From positions 1 to 64,000 of the forward strand of contig JAWKJY010000002.1 in assembly GCA_041393535.1 (NCBI GenBank): DNA of 64,000 nt, written 5' to 3'. The position numbers and the translations under genes were made by a program. The stretch comes from JAWKJY01 sp041393535. Lineage in GTDB: Bacteria > Actinomycetota > Thermoleophilia > Gaiellales > Gaiellaceae. This document shows positions 53,931 to 61,225 of this stretch, in pieces; the stretch's first letter is position 1, and every line of letters begins with the position of its first letter. The notes beneath the pieces are model-generated. The model was not told where the DNA came from, ran no database searches, and worked only from the letters and a program-made list of their open reading frames with translations.

Positions 53931-54775
53931 GGGCGGAACAGCTCCGCGACGGTCAGGCGCAGGAACGTCCACTTCGTCGGCGCGGGCCGCTGGGTGTAGA
54001 CGTCCCAGCCGGCACGCTCGAGCGCCTCGAGCGCGGCGAGCCCGCCGCGGGCGAACAGCGCGACCGACTTGCCGATGCGCCCGCCGAGCGCCTTCCCGAG
54101 CGGGATCCCCGGGCGGAGCAGCTCGGCGGCGCGCGTCGCCTCGAAGCGGTACAGCGCGACCAGCCGGTCGCTCAGCGGGCCCGCGAGCTCCTCGCTCGCG
54201 ACCAGGAAGCGGCGCAGGTCGTCCTGCGGCAGGTAGACCCGGCCGAGCGCGAGGTCGCGCGGCGGATCCTGGAGGAAGTTGACGAGCTGGAGCCCCGTGC
54301 AGACGTCGTCGGACATCGCGACGAGCTCCGGCTCCCCCAGCCGACCGTAGATCCCGAGGACGAGTCGGCCGACCGGCTCGGCCGAGTGGACGCAGTAGTG
54401 GCGCACGTCGGCCCAGCTCTCGTAGCGCGTCGTCCGCTGGTCGATGCGGTTCGCCTCGATCAGGCGCCAGAAGGGCTCCCGCGGCAGGTCGCACGCGCCG
54501 ATCGTCGCCTGCAGGCGCCGCATGAGCGCGGTCTGCGGCTCGCCGCCGTAGCAGCGGTCGAGCTCGCGCTCGAGCGCGTCGAGCAGCCCGTCGCGGTCGC
54601 CCTCGGCCTCGTCGCCGAGGGTGTCGACCAGTCGCGCGAAGCCGTAGACGGCCGTCAGGTGCGGCCGCGCGTGGGCGGGCGCGAGCAGGGAGGCGACGGG
54701 GAAGTTCTCGCCGCCGGCCCGGGCGTCGATCGCCTCCAGCGAGAGCGCGGGCGCGTCGAGGGAGGCCTCGGTCAT
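53927..54775 (-). CDS. hpnC: HpnC: hydroxysqualene synthase
   Basis: 282 residues of the squalene/phytoene synthase family. It starts SLEAIDARAGGENFPVAS, the ENFPV signature of HpnC. First motif: GFARLVDTLGDEAEGD; second: LQLVNFLQDPPRDLALGRVYLPQDDL. It converts presqualene diphosphate to hydroxysqualene for HpnE. ATG 54775 is the first gene of the hpnC-hpnD operon; a TAGCTT -10 box (54783-54788) lies 13 nt upstream, and the 57-bp module is 193 bp upstream. Confidence 0.92.
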   Translation of the reverse strand: MTEASLDAPALSLEAIDARAGGENFPVASLLAPAHARPHLTAVYGFARLVDTLGDEAEGDRDGLLDALERELDRCYGGEPQTALMRRLQATIGACDLPREPFWRLIEANRIDQRTTRYESWADVRHYCVHSAEPVGRLVLGIYGRLGEPELVAMSDDVCTGLQLVNFLQDPPRDLALGRVYLPQDDLRRFLVASEELAGPLSDRLVALYRFEATRAAELLRPGIPLGKALGGRIGKSVALFARGGLAALEALERAGWDVYTQRPAPTKWTFLRLTVAELFRP

Positions 54776-54782
54776 GCGCGGC

Positions 54783-54788
54783 AAGCTA
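54783..54788 (-). promoter_or_regulatory. -10 box (TAGCTT), leaderless hpnC
   Basis: TAGCTT begins 13 nt before ATG 54775. Because this could be the immediate hpnC promoter, the 57-bp module further up is more likely an upstream control element or a second promoter. Confidence 0.45.
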
Positions 54789-54967
54789 CCAGCCGAATGG
54801 ATGGCGGCCTGCTCGCTGCGTGCCCGGCGACCGGGCCGCGACGCGCCGCCGACCCGGCGCGGTTGGCCCGGGCCGAGCCGGGTCGACGGGCGCACCGGCT
54901 GCCGTCCGTCGGGGACACGGTGGACGAATCGGCACACGATCGGCGCACTTGCGTGACCCACGCGGCA

Positions 54968-55024
54968 GGAATCGCGCGATAGCGTCTGCGCCGGAGGCGC
55001 GTGGTTCCCCCCACCCTGGGTGGG
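54968..55024 (-). repeat. 57-bp upstream module, copy 2 (hpnC)
   Basis: Identical over all 57 bases to copy 1 at 47242-47298 and in the same orientation to its gene. Toward hpnC the similarity continues loosely through GTCAC and GCCGATTCG words. The surrounding 54776-55123 holds no gene. Confidence 0.9.
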
Positions 55025-55043
55025 AGACCCCGCGGTGAGCCGG

Positions 55044-55071
55044 GGCCTTTCGGGACATGTCCCGGAAGGCC
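55044..55071. promoter_or_regulatory. 28-bp near-perfect palindrome centred on GGGACATGTCCC
   Basis: The arms GGCCTTTCGGGACA and TGTCCCGGAAGGCC are complementary at 13 of 14 positions. It lies 19 bp beyond module copy 2 on the side away from hpnC. A related word, CCATGTCCCGCGAGGCC, follows at 55085-55101. This is a good candidate operator for a dimeric regulator. Confidence 0.6.
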
Positions 55072-55123
55072 GGGTCCGGAGACGCCATGTCCCGCGAGGC
55101 CGCGTGGGATGGGGCCGTGCCCG

Positions 55124-55402
55124 CTACCCGGCCACGAGCCAGGCGACGAGCACCACGAGGGCGACGGGCCCGAGGACGAGACCGACGAGCAGCACGACGT
55201 CGACGACCGCGACGAGGAGCCCCACGCCGACGCCCGCGTTCCGGGCCGACCAGCCGCCGACCGCCCGGTCCTCGATCTCGACGCCGAGGCGCGTGGCGAG
55301 CCGGCGGCGCAGCGCGGGCCTCACGCGATGGACGACGAGCCCGATCCACGCGATCTCCGCGACGCACCCGGCCGCGATCGCGGCGAGCACGCCCGCGGTC
55401 AC
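55124..55402 (-). CDS. Small membrane protein, two helices
   Basis: 92 residues from GTG 55402. There are two hydrophobic helices: VLAAIAAGCVAEIAWIGLVV at the N-terminus and VGVGLLVAVVDVVLLVGLVL near the C-terminus, joined by a basic segment (RPALRRRLATRLGVEIED). Its start overlaps the stop of the preceding small gene by four bases. The family is not recognised. It is the last of three coupled small genes. Confidence 0.7.
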   Translation of the reverse strand: MTAGVLAAIAAGCVAEIAWIGLVVHRVRPALRRRLATRLGVEIEDRAVGGWSARNAGVGVGLLVAVVDVVLLVGLVLGPVALVVLVAWLVAG

Positions 55403-55737
55403 GGCGCGACCTCGACCGGCCCGTCCTCCCGGAGCCGGCGCACGACGTCGAGGACAGCTCGCCAGGTCTGGCCGTGCCTCACGAGCGAGAGCGTACGAAG
55501 CGGCCGCAGGACAGCGTCGAGGTACCAGAGGCGGCGGCCGCCCGCGATCGTCACCAGGGAGCGGCCGTCGGCCGCCTCCGCCACCCGTAGCCGGAGCCGG
55601 ACGCTCCCTGCCGCATCGAGGGAGACGGCCGCCCGCACCGCGTCCGGGCCGGCCTCGAAGGCCATGCTCCTGGCGCCGGCCGACGTGGTGCGCCGGCACA
55701 GGGCCAGCGCTGCCTGGCGCCCGAGCTCGAGGGTCAC
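55399..55737 (-). CDS. Small protein of unknown function
   Basis: 112 residues from GTG 55737, soluble and mixed beta/alpha by composition (VRLRLRVAEAADGRSLVTIAG, RRLWYLDAVLRPLRTLSLVR). There is no recognised motif. It is overlapped by four bases at each end (GTGA) with the flanking small genes, so all three are probably one operon. Confidence 0.6.
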   Translation of the reverse strand: MTLELGRQAALALCRRTTSAGARSMAFEAGPDAVRAAVSLDAAGSVRLRLRVAEAADGRSLVTIAGGRRLWYLDAVLRPLRTLSLVRHGQTWRAVLDVVRRLREDGPVEVAP

Positions 55738-55940
55738 GCTGCGCCCGGGGCCTCGTAGCACCGCTCGAACGGGGCCCCGAGCTCCACGGCGCGGCGGGCG
55801 TACGCGGCCAGGCCCGCCCAGACGAGCAGCAGGAGGAACCCGCCGACGCCCAGCGACGCCGCGGCGAGCGCGCCGGGGTCGCCGCCGACGGCGACGACCA
55901 TGGCGGTCGCGGCCACCGCGACCGACAGCCACGCGCGCAC
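55734..55940 (-). CDS. Small membrane protein
   Basis: About 68 residues from GTG 55940. Two hydrophobic stretches (LSVAVAATAMVVAVGG and ALAAASLGVGGFLLLLVWAGLAAYA) are followed by a short tail ending YEAPGAA. No ribosome binding site is clear, so the start is uncertain. It is first of the three overlapping small genes and divergent from the aldo/keto reductase. Confidence 0.5.
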   Translation of the reverse strand: MRAWLSVAVAATAMVVAVGGDPGALAAASLGVGGFLLLLVWAGLAAYARRAVELGAPFERCYEAPGAA

Positions 55941-56042
55941 GAGGAGCGGCCACGGCGGCGACGGCCGTCCCCGGATCGTCCCTCTCCGCCTGCACGGCCG
56001 CAGGGTACGACCACCGCCGACCTCCCGCACGCCTGGCCTGCG

Positions 56043-56858
56043 ATGCTGACGCCGATGGAGCGTCGCGCCCTCGGCCGCAGCGGGATCGAGCTGCCGGTGA
56101 TCGGCCTCGGCACCTGGCAGGTGCTCGACGTCGAGCCGCCGGACGAGCCCGTGCGCGGCGAGGTCGTCGAGGCCGCGTTCGCCGCCGGGACGCGCGTCGT
56201 CGACTCCTCGCCGATGTACGGGCGCGCCGAGGCGGTGCTGGGCGGCGCGCTGGCGCGGACGGGGCGGCGCGCCGATGCCTTCGTCGCGACGAAGATCTGG
56301 ACGCCGTCGCCCGACGAGGCGCGGCGACAGCTCGCCCACCAGCTCGACGTCCTCGGCGGGCCGATCGACCTCGAGCAGGTGCACAACCTCGTCTCGTGGC
56401 GCGAGCACCTCGCCTGGCTCGAGCGGGAGCGCGAGGCCGGTTCTGTCCGCCTGCTCGGGGCGACCCACTACAGCCCGGGCTCGTTCGACGAGCTCGAGTC
56501 CGTGATGCGGACGGGCCGGATCGACGCGATCCAGGTGCCGTGGAGCCCGGTCGAGCGCGACGCGGAGCGGCGGCTGCTCCCTCTCGCGGCCGAGCTCGGG
56601 CTCGGCGTGCTCGCGATGCGGCCGCTCGGCGGGGCGGGACGGGTGCTCCCCGACCCGGGGCCGGCAGCGCTCGCCGGCCTCGGCGTCGCGTCGTGGCCGG
56701 AGGCGCTGCTCCGCTGGGGTCTCGCTGACCCGCGCGTCCACGTCCTCCTCCCCGCGACGTCCAGCCCCGCACACGCGGCGGCGAACGCCAGGGCGGGCGC
56801 GCTCGGGCCGCTCGACCTCGACGCATGCCGGGCCGTCGAGCGCCTGGCCCGGCGCTGA
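56043..56858 (+). CDS. Aldo/keto reductase
   Basis: This 271-residue NADPH-dependent (alpha/beta)8 oxidoreductase has the catalytic tetrad: Asp and Tyr in RVVDSSPMYGRAE, Lys in VATKIW, His in LEQVHNLV. The N-terminus ALGRSGIELPVIGLGTWQV is typical. The C-terminal cofactor loop (LLPATSSPAHAAANA) lacks the usual KSxxxxR Lys/Arg pattern. ATG 56043 is used; ATG 56055 is also possible. Substrate unknown. Confidence 0.9.
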   Translation: MLTPMERRALGRSGIELPVIGLGTWQVLDVEPPDEPVRGEVVEAAFAAGTRVVDSSPMYGRAEAVLGGALARTGRRADAFVATKIWTPSPDEARRQLAHQLDVLGGPIDLEQVHNLVSWREHLAWLEREREAGSVRLLGATHYSPGSFDELESVMRTGRIDAIQVPWSPVERDAERRLLPLAAELGLGVLAMRPLGGAGRVLPDPGPAALAGLGVASWPEALLRWGLADPRVHVLLPATSSPAHAAANARAGALGPLDLDACRAVERLARR

Positions 56859-56871
56859 CGGGGACGCGGCG

Positions 56872-56877
56872 TACGAT
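56872..56877 (+). promoter_or_regulatory. -10 box (TACGAT), leaderless binding-protein gene
   Basis: TACGAT begins 13 nt before ATG 56885 and lies just after the aldo/keto reductase stop. Confidence 0.5.
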
Positions 56878-56884
56878 CGTGGGC

Positions 56885-58108
56885 ATGCGGCTCCTCTCCC
56901 GCCTGGCGGGCGTCCTCGGCGTGCTGGCGCTCGCCGCCCCGGCGACCGCGGCGATCCGCGTCGGCGCGCCCGCGGGCTGCGCGGTCGACCCGGACTGCGC
57001 TCCGGCACTCGCGCGCGCCTACGGGATCGACGTGCTGCCGGCCCTCGTCGCGCTCGCGCCGGGCGCGGCGACCTACCGCGCCCTCCGCGCAGGCCAGGTC
57101 GACGTCGTCGTCGCCCGCACGACGGACCCGGAGGCGCGCGACCCCGACCTCCACCGCCTCGCCGACGAGCGCGCCGCCACCCCCGTCGACGTGGTCGCGC
57201 CGATCCTGCGTCGCGCCGCGCTGCTCGACCGGCCCGAGCTGGAGGACGCGCTCGCGCCGCTCGGCCGACGGCTGTCGACGCGCGACCTCGTCGCGCTCGG
57301 TCTCGCCCTCCGCCGGGGCCGGCCGCCCGCGGACGCCGCCGCGACCGTGCTCGCCCGGCTGCGCCTCTCCCCCGTGCCGACGAGCGGCCCGCCCGTCCGG
57401 GTGCTCGCCGACCCCGGCCCCGAGGGACGCGCCGTCGCGCTCGTCGCCGTCGGCGCGCTGCGGGCGGCCGGCCTCGCCGCCCGGGTCTCCGCCGTCGCCC
57501 CGACGCCCGCCGCCGCGCTCCGCGCCCTCGAGCGCGACCAGGCGGACGTGTGGCCGACGCGCGCCCTCGCCCTCCTCGACCACCTGACCGGCTCGCGCGG
57601 CACGCGCGGCGCCGACCTCGCGACGGGCCTCGACCTCCTCCGGGGCGTGCTCGCGGCGCACCGGGCGACGGCGCTCGACGCCCGGAGCGCACGGACGCGC
57701 CGCGTCCTCCTGACGACGCGGTCGACCGCGGCGACGCTCGGGCTCGCTCGGGTCGCCGACCTCGTGCGCCCGGAGCTCGGCCTGCCCCTCGTCGAGCCGG
57801 TCGCCGCGCCCGCCGCGACCGACCCCGGCCCCCTGCCGCCGCTCGCGCCGGGCGCGCTCGGCCGCTCGATCGCCGCGCTCCAGTCGTCGCTCGTGGCGAT
57901 CGGCTACGACCCCGGTCCACCGAGCGGCGCCTACGGCGAGCGGACGCGGCGGGCCGTGCTCGCCCTCCAGGAGGGCGCGGGGCTGCCCGCCGACGGAGTC
58001 GCCGACGATGCGACGCTCGCGGCGATCGAGCGCCGGACGCTCGGCCCGGCCGGGCCCACGACCCCGGGACGGTGCGCGGCGACCCCGCCGGCCGCACCGT
58101 CTACCTGA
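56885..58108 (+). CDS. Exported glycine-betaine/osmoprotectant-binding-like protein with peptidoglycan-binding domain
   Basis: 407 residues as read. A signal peptide (LAGVLGVLALAAPATAA) leads into an OpuAC-like periplasmic binding fold in two lobes (YRALRAGQVDVVVARTTDP, PTSGPPVRVLADPGPEGR). At about 325-390 there is a PG_binding_1 domain (LGRSIAALQSSLVAIGYDPG, GAYGERTRRAVLALQEGAGLPADG). The last 20 codons (from about 58050) read a frame shadowed by the deacetylase; a one-base shift would fuse the two proteins into a single binding, peptidoglycan-binding and deacetylase polypeptide. Its start is set by the -10 box. It probably works at the cell wall. Confidence 0.78.
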   Translation: MRLLSRLAGVLGVLALAAPATAAIRVGAPAGCAVDPDCAPALARAYGIDVLPALVALAPGAATYRALRAGQVDVVVARTTDPEARDPDLHRLADERAATPVDVVAPILRRAALLDRPELEDALAPLGRRLSTRDLVALGLALRRGRPPADAAATVLARLRLSPVPTSGPPVRVLADPGPEGRAVALVAVGALRAAGLAARVSAVAPTPAAALRALERDQADVWPTRALALLDHLTGSRGTRGADLATGLDLLRGVLAAHRATALDARSARTRRVLLTTRSTAATLGLARVADLVRPELGLPLVEPVAAPAATDPGPLPPLAPGALGRSIAALQSSLVAIGYDPGPPSGAYGERTRRAVLALQEGAGLPADGVADDATLAAIERRTLGPAGPTTPGRCAATPPAAPST

Positions 58109-58653
58109 CCTTCGACGACGGGCCCGTGCCCGGCTCGACCGAGCGCGTGCTCGCGCTGCTCGCGCGCTGGGACGCGCTCGCGACGTTCTTCCCGATCGGC
58201 GAGCAGATCGCCATGTACCCGGAGCTGGCCCGTGCGGAGGCGGCGGCCGGGCACGCGATCGGGAGCCATACCTGGCACCACGAGAACCTCGCCTCCGCGG
58301 GAGCGGGCGCCCTCGACGCCACCGTCGGCGCGAGCCTCCGGGCCCTGCGACGCGCCACGCATCGGACGACCTCCTGCCTGCGCCCGCCGTTCGGCGCGAT
58401 CGCCGGGTCGACCGCCTCGCGGGCCGCCGCGCTCGGCCTGCGACTCGTGCTCTGGGACGTCGACCCGCAGGACTGGCGGCTTCCCGGCTCCGGGGCGATC
58501 GCGGCCCGCGTGCTCGCCGGGGTCCGCCCCGGCTCGATCGTCCTCCTGCACGACGGCGGCGGCCCGCGCGGCGGGACGATCGCGGCGCTGGGGACGATCC
58601 TCCGCGTCCTCACCGCCCGCGGCTACCGCTTCGCCGCCCTCCCCTGCGGGTAG
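58072..58653 (+). CDS. Polysaccharide deacetylase (NodB/CE4 family)
   Basis: 193 residues from GTG 58072, overlapping the previous gene by 37 bases in another frame. CE4 motifs are all seen: TVYLTFDDGPVPGS (catalytic and metal Asp), IGSHTWHHENL (His pair), LRPPFGAIAGS, LWDVDPQDW and IVLLHDGGG (catalytic His). The domain is complete at 190 residues. With no signal peptide of its own it would be cytoplasmic, which is odd for this family and favours a frameshifted fusion to the exported upstream protein. Likely target: N-acetylated wall polysaccharide. Confidence 0.88.
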   Translation: MRGDPAGRTVYLTFDDGPVPGSTERVLALLARWDALATFFPIGEQIAMYPELARAEAAAGHAIGSHTWHHENLASAGAGALDATVGASLRALRRATHRTTSCLRPPFGAIAGSTASRAAALGLRLVLWDVDPQDWRLPGSGAIAARVLAGVRPGSIVLLHDGGGPRGGTIAALGTILRVLTARGYRFAALPCG

Positions 58654-58715
58654 CGGGAAGCCGCCGGCGCGCATGCGCGTCCTCCCCGACGGACGGGGCG
58701 GCGCGGCCGGCCCGT

Positions 58716-58721
58716 TACTCT
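58716..58721 (+). promoter_or_regulatory. -10 box (TACTCT)
   Basis: TACTCT lies 34 nt before ATG 58750, giving a short leader with a GGAGG ribosome binding site at 58741-58745. Confidence 0.4.
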
Positions 58722-58749
58722 TTGACCCGACAACGACCAGGGAGGGCAC

Positions 58750-59148
58750 ATGGCTTCCATTCCCGACGGCGTTCGCGCCGTGCTCGAGGCGCCGAGCTTC
58801 TGGGCGCTCGCGACGCTCAACGCGGACGGCTCGCCGCAGAACAACGTGATGTGGGCGGACGTCGAGGGCGACCGGGTGATGATCAACACCTCGATCGGCC
58901 GCGTGAAGGAGAAGAACCTCCGCCGCGACGGGCGCCTGTCGCTCTCGTACGCGAACCCGCAGAACCCGTACGAGCGGATCGAGATCCGCGGCACGGCCGT
59001 CGAGTTCCAGGGCGGCGACCAGGGCCTCGCCGGCATCAACAAGCTGGCGAACAAGTACCTGGGCTCGGACTACCCCTGGCTCCAGCCGGGCGAGGAGCGC
59101 GTCACGATCCTGATCGAGCCGACGCGCGTCATCCACGAGACGCCGTAG
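58750..59148 (+). CDS. PPOX-class (pyridoxamine 5'-phosphate oxidase-fold) F420- or flavin-dependent protein
   Basis: 132 residues of the split-barrel flavin fold. It begins VLEAPSFWALATLNADGSPQNNVMWADVEGDRV, then MINTSIGRVKEKNLRRDGRLSLSYANPQNPYERIEIRGTA (read in parts), the standard signature of F420-dependent PPOX proteins in actinobacteria. GGAGG sits 5 bp before ATG 58750. It is monocistronic and convergent with the NmrA-like gene. F420 versus FMN use is not decided by the sequence. Confidence 0.9.
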   Translation: MASIPDGVRAVLEAPSFWALATLNADGSPQNNVMWADVEGDRVMINTSIGRVKEKNLRRDGRLSLSYANPQNPYERIEIRGTAVEFQGGDQGLAGINKLANKYLGSDYPWLQPGEERVTILIEPTRVIHETP

Positions 59149-59175
59149 CCAGACGCGGCCGCGAGGCCGCTGCAC

Positions 59176-60039
59176 TCACGTGGCGCGGAAGTCCGCCGCG
59201 TGGTCTCGGAGGAAGTCGTCGAGGCTGCGCGGCGGCCGGCCCGTGAGCCGCTCGACCACGTCGGTGACGTCGGCGACGCGCGGGTCGTAGGCCGCGTCGC
59301 CGTAGACGAGCGCCACCTCCTCCGCCAGCCAGGCAGGCCAGCCCTCGCCGCGGAGCCGGGCCTCGAGCACGGCCGGCGCGAGGTCGACGTAGCGGCACGG
59401 CGTGCCGACGACGCGGTCGATCCGGGCCGCGATCTCCCCGTAGGCGAGCGCCTCGGGCCCGGTCGCGTCGACCGCCTGGCCGTCGAGGTCGTCTCGGGCG
59501 AGCACGGCGACGATCGTCGACGCCACGTCGCGCGTGTCGACCCAGGCCATCCTCCGGTCGCCCATGCAGCTCTCGAAGGCGCCGCGCTCGCGGATCGCGG
59601 GCGCGAGCCAGAGCAGGTTCTGGAGGAACGAGTTCGCCCGAACGTGCGTGAAGCGCAGGCCGGACGCCTCGACGTCGCGCTCGCCGCTCGCGTGCCAGCG
59701 GACGATCCGCGACCGCGAGCCGAGGTCTGGCTCGACGAGCGAGAGCTTCACGATCCGCTCGACGCCGGCGACCGCCGCGGCCTCGACCGCGTTCCGCTGC
59801 AGGACGTCCATGTGCTCCTCGTCGGGCGGGACGAGCACGAGCGCGTCGACGCCCGCGCAGGCCGGGCCGAGCGTCCCGGGCCGACCCAGGTCGCCGACCG
59901 CCACCTCAGCCCCGAGTGCCGCGAGCGGGGCCGCCCGCTCCGCGCTGCGCGCGAGCGCGCGCACGGGGGCGCCGTCGGCGAGCAGGAGCCGCGCGACCTC
60001 GCCGCCGACCTTGCCCGTCGCACCGGTCACGAGGATCAC
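59176..60039 (-). CDS. NmrA-like NAD(P)-binding protein
   Basis: This 287-residue atypical SDR has the Rossmann start ILVTGATGKVGGEVARLLL, VGDLGRPGTLGPACAGVDAL, VERIVKLSLVEPD, HASGERDVEASGL and AWVDTRDVASTIVAVL. It resembles NAD(P)H azoreductase/quinone reductase-like and NmrA-type sensors. GTG 60039 is set by a TACCGT -10 box at 60047-60052, 13 nt upstream. It is divergent from the M20 gene with only 49 bp between the starts. Confidence 0.88.
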   Translation of the reverse strand: MILVTGATGKVGGEVARLLLADGAPVRALARSAERAAPLAALGAEVAVGDLGRPGTLGPACAGVDALVLVPPDEEHMDVLQRNAVEAAAVAGVERIVKLSLVEPDLGSRSRIVRWHASGERDVEASGLRFTHVRANSFLQNLLWLAPAIRERGAFESCMGDRRMAWVDTRDVASTIVAVLARDDLDGQAVDATGPEALAYGEIAARIDRVVGTPCRYVDLAPAVLEARLRGEGWPAWLAEEVALVYGDAAYDPRVADVTDVVERLTGRPPRSLDDFLRDHAADFRAT

Positions 60040-60088
60040 GCGGCGGACGGTAGCGCGTCCCGCCGGCGCGCCATGGGAGAATCGGCGC

Positions 60089-61225
60089 GTGTCCGCCGCG
60101 GCCGCGCTCACCGCCGACCTCGTCGCGATCGACTCCGTCAACCCGGAGGTCGTCCAGGGCGGCGCCGGCGAGAGCGAGATCGCGCGGGTCGTCGCCGCGT
60201 GGTGCGAGCGGGCCGGTCTCGCGGTCGAGCTGGTCGAGCCGGCCCGGGGCGGCCGAGCGTGCTCGCGACCGCGCGCGGGCTGCACGGCGGCCGACGCTGC
60301 TCCTGAACGCGCACCTCGACACCGTCGGCCACGCCGGGATGGAGCGCGGGCTCGAGCCGCGCGTCGAGGGCGGGCGCCTGTACGGGCGCGGCGCCTACGA
60401 CATGAAGGGCGGGCTCGCCGCGATCCTGCTCGCCGCCGCGGAGGCGCAGCGGCGCGGCCTGCCCGGCGACGTCGTCGTCGCCGCCGTCGCCGACGAGGAG
60501 CACGCCTCGCTCGGCACCGCGGCCGTCCTCGGGCGCGTGCGGGCGGACGCGGCGATCGTGACCGAGCCGACCGGGATGCGCGTGTCGATCGCGCACCGGG
60601 GCTTCGCCTCGTTCGCGGTCGAGGTGGAGGGCGTCGCCGCGCACGGCTCGCGGCCCGACCTGGGCGTCGACGCGATCGCGCGCATGGGCCGCGTGCTCGC
60701 CGGAATCGAGTCGCTCGAGCGCGAGCTGAGCGGCCGTCCGCCCCACCCGCTGCTCGGACGGGGCTCGATCCATGCGGGGACGATCGAGGGCGGCGAGGCC
60801 TACAGCGTCTACCCGGCCCGCTGCCGGCTGACCGGCGAGCGGCGCACGCTGCCGCACGAGACGGACGGGGACGCGCGCGCCGAGCTCGCCGGGATCCTCG
60901 AGCGCGCCGGCGAGCGACCGGACTTCCGGGCCCGCCTCGCGCTCGAGCTGGCGCGCCCCGCATTCGCGATCGACCGGGCGCACCCGCTCGTCGGGCACGT
61001 CCGCGCGTGCGCGGCCGCGGAGCTGGGCGCCGAGCCGGGCTCGCCGGCGAGGCGTACTGGGCCGACAGCGGCCTGATCTCGGCCGCCGGCATCCCCTGCG
61101 TCCTGCTCGGCCCCGGCGGCGGGGCGCCCAGCGCGGACGTCGAGTGGGTCCAGCTCGCCGACGTCGAGCGGCTGGTCGGGATCCTCGTGCGCGTCGCCGC
61201 CGGCCTCGCCGACGCGGCCGGCTAG
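60089..61225 (+). CDS. M20-family metallopeptidase (ArgE/DapE/carboxypeptidase G2-like; two frame breaks)
   Basis: About 378 residues when the breaks near 60250-60290 and 61045 are corrected. The first frame gives ADLVAIDSVNPEVVQGG from GTG 60089; then the zinc motif around LLLNAHLDTVGHAG, GRGAYDMKGGLAAILLAA, VADEEHASLG with the catalytic Glu, and the dimer-domain HRGFASFAVEVEGVAAHGSRPD. The last frame gives GEAYWADSGLISAAGIPCVLLGPGGGAPSADVEWVQ. The final zinc His, usually in GxxHxxDE, is not seen; Pro stands there. A GAGAAT box lies 12 nt upstream. Amino-acid amide or acyl-amino-acid hydrolysis is likely; substrate unknown. Confidence 0.8.
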   Translation: MSAAAALTADLVAIDSVNPEVVQGGAGESEIARVVAAWCERAGLAVELVEPARGGRACSRPRAGCTAADAAPERAPRHRRPRRDGARARAARRGRAPVRARRLRHEGRARRDPARRRGGAAARPARRRRRRRRRRRGARLARHRGRPRARAGGRGDRDRADRDARVDRAPGLRLVRGRGGGRRRARLAARPGRRRDRAHGPRARRNRVARARAERPSAPPAARTGLDPCGDDRGRRGLQRLPGPLPADRRAAHAAARDGRGRARRARRDPRARRRATGLPGPPRARAGAPRIRDRPGAPARRARPRVRGRGAGRRAGLAGEAYWADSGLISAAGIPCVLLGPGGGAPSADVEWVQLADVERLVGILVRVAAGLADAAG

